Source: Lysobacterales bacterium (GTDB lineage Bacteria > Pseudomonadota > Gammaproteobacteria > Xanthomonadales > Xanthomonadaceae). From it: a stretch of DNA of 64,000 nucleotides. The stretch spans positions 434,001-498,000 of the forward strand of contig JADKCY010000003.1 in assembly GCA_016718605.1 (NCBI GenBank). Reading direction: 5' to 3'. Every line of letters starts with the position of its first letter. The stretch's first letter is position 1. A model generated the notes under the pieces. The model was not told the DNA's origin, did not search any database, and worked only from the letters and a program-made list of their open reading frames with translations. Shown one piece after another: positions 54,212-61,706 of this stretch. A program made the translations under genes and the position numbers.

Positions 54212-55630
54212 TCAGGGTTCTGACGTCAAATTTATGTCGCCATCACGTCCCAAACCGTACTTGCGCAGCTTCTCCACCAAGGTCGTGCGGCGCAATCCAA
54301 GAAGCTGTGCGGCATGCGCGACCACGCCCTCGGCACGATCCAGCGCCGCCTTGATCAAATTGATTTCGATGCGGGCAATATGATCCTTCAAATCGATGCC
54401 CTCGGCAGGCAAGCTGTCGACAACGGCGACGGGTTCAATCTCGGCCAGATCGAGCTCGGTTTCCTCGGGCAGTTCAATGCCGTCGCGGTACCGTGCGGGC
54501 AAGTCACGGGCGCGAACCAGTCCGGCCGGATGCAGCACCGCCAAACGCTCGATCAAGTTCGACAACTCACGCACATTGCCAGGCCATTGATAGGCCTGCA
54601 GGACGGCCAGTGCCTCGGGCGACAAACGCACACTGCCACGGCCGGACTTCTCCAATTGCTTGGTCAGTGCAGCAACCAACTCCGGCAGGTCTTCGCGACG
54701 ATCCCGCAACGACGGCATTTCGATCGGAAACACATTCAGACGATAGAACAGATCTTCGCGAAAGCTGCCCTTGGCGATGGCTTCTTCCAGATTGCGATGC
54801 GTGGCGGCAATCACGCGAACATTGCAGCGAATGGTCTCGCTGCCGCCCACACGTTCAAAGCTGCGCTCCTGCAATACGCGCAGCAATTTGACCTGCATCG
54901 GCATGCTCATGTCGCCGATCTCGTCCAGAAACAAGGTGCCGCCCTCGGCCAACTCAAAGCGACCTTTGCGGGAAGTCAGTGCGCCAGTAAACGAACCTTT
55001 TTCGTGCCCAAACAGCTCGGACTCCAGCAATTCCGAGGGAATCGCACCGCAGTTGATCGCCACAAACGGCCCACTGCGACGCGCCGAGCGTTCGTAGATG
55101 GCGCGCGCCGCCACTTCTTTGCCGGTACCCGACTCACCCAGAATCAGGACCGTGGTATCGAAACTGGCGACTTGGTCGATCATGCGCCGCAATTTCTGCA
55201 CTGCACCGCTGGAGCCAGTCGGCCCGCCCTTCGGCAGCCCGACATCCGCCACTTCTTCCATTTTCTTGATGCTGGCGCGACGCAGAAACTCCACCAGTTG
55301 CGGCTGCTTGATCGGATAGTCGAGCGGCCAGAAGTTGGCTTCGTTCAATGCGTAGTCGGCGGCCCCGTCCAGATGATGCTCTGGAAGTGCCAACACCGGA
55401 GGATGCAGCGGATCACGTTTCAGCCAATCGAGAAACGCTTTCCACGTGCGTTTGTCGGTCACTTCACCCAGAACCACCGCCAACCAATCCTGTGGATCGT
55501 GCCGATTGAGGTGAAGTTCATCGGCATCGGTGACCACGCGCGGGGTCAGGTCCATGAAGTCCAGAATCGTGCCGATCCGCTCGCCGCGCGAGCGATCCGC
55601 ATCGATCACCAGAATGCGCGATTCAGACAT
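54212..55630 (-). CDS. fleQ: Sigma-54-dependent flagellar master regulator FleQ/FlrA
   Basis: 472 aa. An atypical FleQ-type receiver domain (1-120) is followed by an AAA+ domain with Walker A GESGTGKEVAARAIY, the sigma-54 loop as GSFTGA (usual form GAFTGA), Walker B GGTLFLDEIGDM and GNVRELSNLIERL. The C-terminal Fis-type HTH is AAQLLGLRRTTLVEKLRKYGL. FleQ activates flagellar sigma-54 promoters and in pseudomonads and xanthomonads also senses c-di-GMP. It overlaps vemR by 8 bases. Confidence 0.93.
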   Translation of the reverse strand: MSESRILVIDADRSRGERIGTILDFMDLTPRVVTDADELHLNRHDPQDWLAVVLGEVTDKRTWKAFLDWLKRDPLHPPVLALPEHHLDGAADYALNEANFWPLDYPIKQPQLVEFLRRASIKKMEEVADVGLPKGGPTGSSGAVQKLRRMIDQVASFDTTVLILGESGTGKEVAARAIYERSARRSGPFVAINCGAIPSELLESELFGHEKGSFTGALTSRKGRFELAEGGTLFLDEIGDMSMPMQVKLLRVLQERSFERVGGSETIRCNVRVIAATHRNLEEAIAKGSFREDLFYRLNVFPIEMPSLRDRREDLPELVAALTKQLEKSGRGSVRLSPEALAVLQAYQWPGNVRELSNLIERLAVLHPAGLVRARDLPARYRDGIELPEETELDLAEIEPVAVVDSLPAEGIDLKDHIARIEINLIKAALDRAEGVVAHAAQLLGLRRTTLVEKLRKYGLGRDGDINLTSEP

Positions 55631-56006
55631 GACCTCTCTCCCCCGCGAGGCGCGCCAGAATCGGCATCACCTCCTGCACGTAATTCAGCTTGCTGATGAA
55701 CGCATCGGCGCCCGCGCGCGCGGCGTGCTCGCGATGCTCGACATCGTCGAAGTGACTGGCGATCACGATGTAGGGCGGCGCGGTCTGCGCCTTGATCAGG
55801 CGCGTGGCCTGCAGTCCGCCCATTTCCGGCATTGCCAGGTCCATCAGCACCACGGCCGGTTTCAACTCTTCGGTCCGTGAAATGGCCTCTAGGCCATTCA
55901 TGGCGCGGCCAACAATTTCCAACCATCCCACATTGCGGAAATGGCGCATCGCTGCATTCAGAAAACCATCGTGATCATCCACCAGCAATACAGTCAGTCG
56001 GTTCAT
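55623..56006 (-). CDS. vemR: Single-domain response regulator, VemR-like
   Basis: 127 aa receiver without an output domain. The acidic pair is D10-D11 (LLVDDHDG), the phospho-acceptor is D56 in VVLMDLAMPEMGG, the switch residue is S84 and the lysine is K106 in FISKL. The length, D56 and the position between rpoN2 and fleQ match VemR of Xanthomonas campestris, which affects motility and virulence. It probably acts by protein contact. It overlaps rpoN by 4 and fleQ by 8 bases, so the trio is one transcript. Confidence 0.88.
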   Translation of the reverse strand: MNRLTVLLVDDHDGFLNAAMRHFRNVGWLEIVGRAMNGLEAISRTEELKPAVVLMDLAMPEMGGLQATRLIKAQTAPPYIVIASHFDDVEHREHAARAGADAFISKLNYVQEVMPILARLAGERGHV

Positions 56007-57460
56007 TGGGCTTGCCTCAGGGGCGCATGCGCGCGCAGCGAAGTGTGGGAAGTCAGGCCGGGCTCACGCCGTTCCTTGGCCGAAGCGATGTGCAGCATTT
56101 CTCGATACTTGGCGACCGTGCGGCGAGCGATATGAATACCTTGGCGCGCCAACAGACTGACGATGGTGTCATCGGCCAGTGGTGAGGAGCGGTTTTCGCC
56201 CTCGATCAAACGTTTCACCATGGCCCGCACCGCCACGCCTGCCACCGAAGCACCTTCCAGACGCACCGCGAAAAAATACTTCAACTCGAAGGTGCCGCGT
56301 GGCGTCTGCACATATTTGCCGGTCGTGATGCGCGAGATGCTGGACTCATGCATGCCAATCGCGTCGGCCACTTCGCGCAAGGTCAGCGGGCGCATGCCCT
56401 CCTCGCCACGGTCGAAGAAGGCCAGTTGTCGTTCGACAATGGCTTGCGTGGTCTTAAGCAAGGTGTCGTAGCGCATGGACAGGCCGCGGGTCAGCCAACG
56501 CGCGTCCTGCAACAGCTCGCGCATGCGCTTCATGCCCGACTCATCCGCCGCGCTGTCCAGCACGGACTCCACGAACGGACTGATTCTGACTTTTGGCGCC
56601 GTCAGCGGATTCAGGCTGACGACCCAGGCACCATGGCGACCTTTACGCACAATCACATCCGGAATCACGTACTGCTGCGGTTCGGATTCATGCTGACCGC
56701 CAGGCTTGGGGTCAAGACTCATGATCAGGCGCTCGGCACAAATCACCTCATCGGCTTCAACGCCGAGGGCGGCTGCCAATGCGTTGTGATCGTGACTGCC
56801 CAGCACATGCAGGTGGTCCCGCAAAATCTGTTTGGCGGTTCCAAAACCTGCTTCATCATGGTCGCGCAGATCAAGTTGCACCAGCAGACATTCGCGCAAA
56901 TCCGCTGCTCCGTAGCCTGCAGGCTCCAAGCGCAGCATTTGCTCGCGCAAGGCACGCACACGCTCGCCAACGTGACCAAAACGCTGGATTGCGGCCTGTT
57001 CCAAGAGCTCGAGCGACATCTCCAGGTACCCTGCATCATCGACCTGATCCACCAGCCATTCCGCCAGCGCGAGATCCTCGCTACGCTTCAGCTCCAAACG
57101 GAACTGCTCCAACACGAACTGCCTGACACCGCCAGTCTCGCGGGCCATGCAGCGCGCCACCGGATCATCCTCGCCGCTTCCGGCCCCCATGCGGGAAAGA
57201 CCGGGATCCACATAATCCTGCATACGGGTCTCAACCGCGAAGTCGTAGGATTCTTCCAGCTCCACAGGTGCCACATCCTGCTCAACATCGGTATCGCTGT
57301 GATCGTCTGCATCCGCCTCGAGCAGGGGGTTATCTTCCAGCGCGCGCGCCACTTCCCGTTCCAAGTCGATCGCGTTGAGATGGAGCAGGCGAATCGACTG
57401 CAACAGTTGTGGCGTCAAGCTCAACTGTTGGCCCATGGATTGCCGCAATGCGTGTTTCAT
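56003..57460 (-). CDS. rpoN: RNA polymerase sigma-54 factor (RpoN2-type, flagellar)
   Basis: 485 aa from the ATG at 57460, which has a strong GGGGAGGA upstream; an in-frame TTG at 57481 is rejected. Region I is LRQSMGQQLSLTPQLLQSIRLLHL-like at residues 5-28, an acidic region II follows (DADDHSDTDVEQD), and the RpoN box is ARRTVAKYRE near the C-terminus. As in Xanthomonas rpoN2, it sits within the flagellar cluster and not beside hpf/ptsN. It should direct the GG-N10-GC promoters such as that of fliE. Confidence 0.93.
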   Translation of the reverse strand: MKHALRQSMGQQLSLTPQLLQSIRLLHLNAIDLEREVARALEDNPLLEADADDHSDTDVEQDVAPVELEESYDFAVETRMQDYVDPGLSRMGAGSGEDDPVARCMARETGGVRQFVLEQFRLELKRSEDLALAEWLVDQVDDAGYLEMSLELLEQAAIQRFGHVGERVRALREQMLRLEPAGYGAADLRECLLVQLDLRDHDEAGFGTAKQILRDHLHVLGSHDHNALAAALGVEADEVICAERLIMSLDPKPGGQHESEPQQYVIPDVIVRKGRHGAWVVSLNPLTAPKVRISPFVESVLDSAADESGMKRMRELLQDARWLTRGLSMRYDTLLKTTQAIVERQLAFFDRGEEGMRPLTLREVADAIGMHESSISRITTGKYVQTPRGTFELKYFFAVRLEGASVAGVAVRAMVKRLIEGENRSSPLADDTIVSLLARQGIHIARRTVAKYREMLHIASAKERREPGLTSHTSLRAHAPLRQAQ

Positions 57461-57784
57461 ACGTCCTCCCCACTGACCCAATACCTACCGACAGTGTTTT
57501 GTCGGTGATGCGGCGAAGTGCCGTCGAATTGACGGACGCTTGGGAGGATTCTGGATTTTTGACGCCAAGCATTGAATCGGGACGCACCCCACGTCTGTGG
57601 GGAAAACCCGTACATCGCGTGATGCAATCGGCGCTGCGGGCCGATTTCGGCGCAAGCAAAGCAACGGCTCAGACGAATTTCCGACGCCATTGCACGCAAC
57701 CACACGATGAGAATTTTGACGCGTCGGTTCCCCGCCGCCTTGCGCAACGGGTCAACGACACCCCGAGAGGCAGGGGAAACTCGA
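57461..57784 (-). promoter_or_regulatory. rpoN upstream region with inverted repeat
   Basis: A 324-base gene-free stretch. At 57487-57506 lies ACCGACA-N6-TGTCGGT, a 7-bp-arm palindrome whose near edge is 27 bases before the rpoN start, suitable for an operator or leader hairpin. A shorter repeat, CCGTC-N5-GACGG, is at 57521-57535, and CCCCAC-N4-GTGGGG is at 57587-57602. None has a U-tract. No gene is supported. Confidence 0.5.
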
Positions 57785-58414
57785 TCAGTTGTTCAAGCCA
57801 CGCTGTACGGCGAATCGCAACAAGTCATTCGCACGCCGAATACCGAGCGCTTCCATCATGCGTGCGCGATGCGTTTCCACGGTCTTGACACTGATCCCCA
57901 AGTCCGACGCGATTTCCTTGGTGCCGCGCCCCTTGGCCATCAGACGCAGAATCTCGCTCTGACGCGGCGATAGTGCATCCAGATCGCTGCGCGCACTACC
58001 TGTACCGGTCAAGCCCATCATCCGTGAGGACAAGCGTGGACTGAGAAAGGTCTCACCGCTGCTGACCGCGCGTAGCGCCAATTCCAACTCGGCGGGAGCC
58101 GAATCCTTGACAACGAATCCACGCGCGCCGCGCTCCAGAGCAGAGCGCACATAGGCCAGATCCGCATGCATCGACATCATGATGACTGCCGTTGCGGGCG
58201 CTAGCACGCGGAGTTCGGGCAACACATCCAAACCACTGCGCCCTGGCATGGCGATATCCAGAAAGGCCACGTCGGGCTGCAGGCGTTGCGCAAGCAAGAG
58301 CGCCTCGCTGGCATCCTGCGCCTCATCTACCGCTTCGACACCCGCGATGCCTTCCAGAAGGCGGCGAACGCCGGCACGCACCAAGGTGTGGTCATCGGCA
58401 AGCAAGACGCGCAT
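57785..58414 (-). CDS. Orphan NarL/FixJ-type response regulator in the flagellar cluster
   Basis: 209 aa from the ATG at 58414, with AGGAG four bases upstream; a GTG one codon earlier is too close to that site. The receiver has D53 in VAFLDIAMPGRSG and lysine in GFVVKDSAPAE. The LuxR-type HTH is LSPRQSEILRLMAKGRGTKE, then LGISVKTVETHRARMMEALGI. No kinase gene adjoins it. It lies between the PilZ-like gene and rpoN, so a role in flagellar or surface control is inferred from position. Confidence 0.88.
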   Translation of the reverse strand: MRVLLADDHTLVRAGVRRLLEGIAGVEAVDEAQDASEALLLAQRLQPDVAFLDIAMPGRSGLDVLPELRVLAPATAVIMMSMHADLAYVRSALERGARGFVVKDSAPAELELALRAVSSGETFLSPRLSSRMMGLTGTGSARSDLDALSPRQSEILRLMAKGRGTKEIASDLGISVKTVETHRARMMEALGIRRANDLLRFAVQRGLNN

Positions 58415-58572
58415 CACACTCCTAACCTGAGCTGAATGCGTTCAAGGTACTCGATCAAACCGCGCTTGGGGAGTCCACGCCCGAAAAGCGACCGCAGGAC
58501 CTGGACCAGCCCCTGCGAGCGCACCCGACCTGGCCGTGCCATGCCGGCAAAACCCCGCCCAAGCGCAATGGG

Positions 58573-59148
58573 TCACAACTCGCGTCGCGTTTGCGCGATA
58601 TGCCGACGGTGCTGGCGGAACAACAGCTTGTCCAACGCACGCTGCAGGCCAGGCTGATCCAATTGAAACGCCAGCCAGAGGCGTTCACCACCCACGTCAC
58701 TTGCCTGTGCCAGCTGTCGCACTGGCAACTCCAAGGGACTTGGTAACCACGAGCGCAAATACAGATGCAGAACACCCGAGCGGTCGATCGGCGAACTCTG
58801 CGGTGAGACAAAGGACACGCCGAGATGCGACCAGCGCAGATCAACCGTCAATGCCGAAGATCGGGTCGATACCAACACGGAAGACAGCAGGTCCAATGCC
58901 AGGTCCAGTTTCGCCTCGATGCGCCGCAAGCTGGGGTCGGTGTGCTCCTCGTCATGCTCGGGCGCACCGCTCTCGATCTGACCAAGTAACCGCAGCAACC
59001 ACTCGGCACGCGCCTGCACGTCGCCGGATGAAGCCGCACTGACCGCCACCAGTCGGACAGGCAGGGATTCGATGGAAACCAAGGTATCGCCGAACAAATA
59101 CTGCTCAGCTTCATCAGGTTGCAGCGTGTGTGGGTCAGGCCCGGGCAT
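58573..59148 (-). CDS. PilZ-like domain protein with degenerate c-di-GMP motif
   Basis: 191 aa. The second half looks like a PilZ fold (LTVDLRWSHLGVSFVSPQ, GVLHLYLRSWLPSPLELP), but at the D/N-x-S-x-x-G position it reads RWSHLG, and no clear RxxxR arm is visible, so nucleotide binding is doubtful. Xanthomonas carries a comparable gene between fliS and the regulators. It overlaps the FliT-like gene by 14 bases. The 158 bases downstream to the next gene show no feature. Confidence 0.6.
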   Translation of the reverse strand: MPGPDPHTLQPDEAEQYLFGDTLVSIESLPVRLVAVSAASSGDVQARAEWLLRLLGQIESGAPEHDEEHTDPSLRRIEAKLDLALDLLSSVLVSTRSSALTVDLRWSHLGVSFVSPQSSPIDRSGVLHLYLRSWLPSPLELPVRQLAQASDVGGERLWLAFQLDQPGLQRALDKLLFRQHRRHIAQTRREL

Positions 59149-59416
59149 CGTCTAGGTAGCTGCGCGTCGCCGCATGATCGCGGCGCAAGGTACCGAGTTG
59201 CTGCTGCAAGGCGTGGCGCGCTTCCGACAGTTGCTGGAGCAGAATTTGCTGCCGCAACAGCAAGCGCTGGGTCAATGCGGCGTCTGGCGGTATCGCACTC
59301 AGAAATGCCGCCCGCACCGCACGATCATGAATCCGCAAAGCGGACTCGGCCGCATCCAACTGCCCGTCATTGAGCAATTCGGCGATCTGTTCAAAGCGGT
59401 CCAGGATGGCTTGCAT
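59135..59416 (-). CDS. FliT-like flagellar export chaperone
   Basis: 93 aa from the ATG at 59416 (MQAILDRFEQIAELLNDGQ). It is all-helical, rich in Leu, Gln, Arg and Ala, the size of FliT, and starts 5 bases after the fliS stop, where fliT usually lies. There is no direct sequence signature, so the assignment is by position and composition. FliT escorts FliD. Confidence 0.6.
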   Translation of the reverse strand: MQAILDRFEQIAELLNDGQLDAAESALRIHDRAVRAAFLSAIPPDAALTQRLLLRQQILLQQLSEARHALQQQLGTLRRDHAATRSYLDDARA

Positions 59417-59421
59417 GCTGC

Positions 59422-59811
59422 TCAGCCCGCGCCTGGAATGGCCAACCAAGCCGCCTCGATCTCGCCCAGCAAACGATCGGACTCCTGCATCTTGGCGATA
59501 TCGTTATGGGCATGTGCCTCAACCAATCGGCGTCCGACATAGTCATAGATTGACTCCAGACTGTCCGCAATCTCTCCGCCGGCCTGATGATCGAGCGAAC
59601 TCCGCAAGCTGTCGACAATATTGAATGCGGCGCTGATGTACTGCCCTTTGCGCGCGAGATCCCCTTGCTCGAGCAGGGCCACAGCGGTCTGGATGCGTTC
59701 GCGCGCACCGCGCAGCAACAGTCCGACCAGACGATGCGGGCTGGCGCCTTCAATGGCACCTTCCAGTCGCGTGTCCTTGTATTCCTTGACGTAGGCGTGT
59801 GCGCTGTACAT
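59422..59811 (-). CDS. fliS: Flagellin export chaperone FliS
   Basis: 129 aa. SPHRLVGLLLRGARERIQTA and a C-terminal YDYVGRRLVEAHAHND are the FliS signatures. It is a cytoplasmic four-helix protein that holds flagellin before export. It lies 23 bases after fliD. Confidence 0.94.
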   Translation of the reverse strand: MYSAHAYVKEYKDTRLEGAIEGASPHRLVGLLLRGARERIQTAVALLEQGDLARKGQYISAAFNIVDSLRSSLDHQAGGEIADSLESIYDYVGRRLVEAHAHNDIAKMQESDRLLGEIEAAWLAIPGAG

Positions 59812-59834
59812 GGTTCACTCCAAAGCCTGACCGA

Positions 59835-61196
59835 CTATTCGCCCGAGTAGGCGCCCGGCAGATTGGCGAGTTGAGAGGTTAGAAAGCTGCTGGTCGATTG
59901 AAGCTGGGAAATCAACGTGTCGAGTGCGGTGAACTGCTTCAGATAGCGAGATTCGATGGCACTCATGCGCAGATTTAGCGCTTCACGTTGATCGCTGACA
60001 CTGGCCAAGCGGTCATTCAATGCCGAGGTTCGGCCGCTCAGTGAACCCGCGGAACCGATAAAGCCATCCGCCAGCGCCACCAACTTGCCCGCAAAGCCAT
60101 TCGTACCAGAAAACGCGCGCTCGACCGCTGCCGGATCATCGGCAAGTTTGCCGCGCAATACCGAGGCATCCAGCTTGAGTGTGCCGTCTGCCTGAAAGGT
60201 GATTCCCAGATCGTTGAGCATGTCGAATTCAACGCCTGCACCGGAAACCACGCCCGTCAGGGTGCTGCGCAACTGGGTTTGCACCGAGCGCGCCATCGCA
60301 TCGCCGGTCAATACCGAGGCGGTGTTCGTGTCCGCGTCGTACTTGGTGGCGCTTTTGATTGTGCTGAACACCAAGTTGACCGCAGTTACCAAGCCCTGCA
60401 CTTGGTTGACCGCTGCATTGTCATCGCGTGCCACCGTCAGCGTGGTCAGTGTGCCCAACTCAGCCTTGCCAAGGTTGATGGTCACGCCGTCAATCACATC
60501 GGTGATGCTGTTGCTGTCACGGGTAACGGCAAAGCCATCGACCTCGATTTCCGCGTCGGCGGCAGGTGTCGTGGTCGTCAGTCCAGCCGCAAAAGCCGTC
60601 AATGCCGGCGTACTGCCGGTGACAGCGACCGCGTTGGCGGCGCCGGTTTCTCGCCCGCTCAGCACCAACCGAACACCATCATCGGCGCTCACCAATGTCG
60701 CGGTGACACCCGTGTTGTCGGAGGCATTGTTGATGGCATCACGGATGCCTTCCAGCGTACCCGTGGTGGTCGTCAGATTGACGGTAAAGCTGTCGGCGCC
60801 CACGCTCAGCGTGAGGTCACCATCACCAATCAGCGTTTCCGCATCAACTTGCGGCAACGACGCCAGCTTGCTGGCGGTCGCCAATGCCTTGACTTCGACG
60901 GCATAGGATCCCGATTGCGCCGAGGCTGAGGCCGTTGCGGTAAAGAAACCCGTCGCGGACAGCGACGTGGTGCGTGCGCCGAAGGAACCACTGCTTCCGA
61001 CAAATCCTTGTGCAGCACTGCGCAAGGATGCCAATACGCCGCTGATGGTCCCGAGCGAGCTGAGTTGTGCGCTCGCCAGTGACTGGATCCGATTCAGTCG
61101 ATTTTCCGCAGGTGCGCGCTCGGCGGCCACCAGCTGACTGACCAGGCTGGAGACATCCAGACCCGAGCCCAATCCTGCACTTGTGATGGTCGCCAT
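59835..61196 (-). CDS. fliD: Flagellar filament cap protein FliD
   Basis: 453 aa. The N-terminal SAGLGSGLDVSSLVSQLVAAE is the FliD_N signature, and a D2/D3 beta-rich middle and a C-terminal helical domain (DTLISQLQSTSSFLTSQL) follow. It caps the filament and promotes flagellin folding at the tip. CAGGAG precedes the start. It is followed by fliS and the FliT-like gene. Confidence 0.95.
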   Translation of the reverse strand: MATITSAGLGSGLDVSSLVSQLVAAERAPAENRLNRIQSLASAQLSSLGTISGVLASLRSAAQGFVGSSGSFGARTTSLSATGFFTATASASAQSGSYAVEVKALATASKLASLPQVDAETLIGDGDLTLSVGADSFTVNLTTTTGTLEGIRDAINNASDNTGVTATLVSADDGVRLVLSGRETGAANAVAVTGSTPALTAFAAGLTTTTPAADAEIEVDGFAVTRDSNSITDVIDGVTINLGKAELGTLTTLTVARDDNAAVNQVQGLVTAVNLVFSTIKSATKYDADTNTASVLTGDAMARSVQTQLRSTLTGVVSGAGVEFDMLNDLGITFQADGTLKLDASVLRGKLADDPAAVERAFSGTNGFAGKLVALADGFIGSAGSLSGRTSALNDRLASVSDQREALNLRMSAIESRYLKQFTALDTLISQLQSTSSFLTSQLANLPGAYSGE

Positions 61197-61245
61197 GACT
61201 GCTACTCCTGAAACCGTCGACTACACGAAATCCTCAGCGACACAC

Positions 61246-61638
61246 TCATGCACTTTCGCTGATCATGCCCTGACCGGCGTCACGAATCCGCTTGGCAATG
61301 CGCAGTGCCACTTCGGTGGGAATCTGGTAGATGACATCTCCGGACTCCCGATCGACAACGCTGACCACGACGCGTTGCGCATCATCATCAACGCGGAACT
61401 GCAGCGCAGTCTGTGCATCCTTTAGCGTCTCGTCGAGTTCTTTCTGAAGGTCGGCGCGATTGACAGGTTGACGTTCAGCCACCTGCGCGGATCGCGCCGG
61501 CGCTTGCGCCAGAGCAGCTGTGGATGCCTGAGCAACCGCAACTGCCGCTTCGACCGGCGCTGAACGCGACAAAGCCCCGGTACTGCGTACCGGAGCCACT
61601 GCGGCGGTAGAACCGATTGTGGGTGTAATGGTAGACAT
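61246..61638 (-). CDS. flaG: Flagellar protein FlaG
   Basis: 130 aa from the ATG at 61638, preceded by AAAGGGTGAT. A low-complexity N-terminal half is followed by the FlaG domain (LQFRVDDDAQRVVVSVVDRE, GDVIYQIPTEVALRIAKRI). FlaG influences filament length. It lies between fliC and fliD as in many polar flagellates. Confidence 0.9.
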   Translation of the reverse strand: MSTITPTIGSTAAVAPVRSTGALSRSAPVEAAVAVAQASTAALAQAPARSAQVAERQPVNRADLQKELDETLKDAQTALQFRVDDDAQRVVVSVVDRESGDVIYQIPTEVALRIAKRIRDAGQGMISESA

Positions 61639-61654
61639 GGCTATCACCCTTTAT

Positions 61655-61688
61655 CCCTTGGGGGTGCGGTGGCCGCCGCACCCCCGGG
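61655..61688 (-). terminator. Stem-loop between fliC and flaG
   Basis: Ten-base perfect stem GGGGGTGCGG / CCGCACCCCC (61660-61669 with 61676-61685, 6-nt loop), extendable with CCC/GGG outside a small bulge. No U-tract follows on the minus strand; the flaG ribosome site comes instead. It probably stabilises fliC mRNA or causes partial termination. Confidence 0.65.
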
Positions 61689-61706
61689 ACCTTGTGGAGT
61701 TTTACC

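Noticed and set aside
56348..57508. 386-codon open frame on the plus strand
   Set aside because: It is antisense to rpoN and explained by codon bias on the coding strand.
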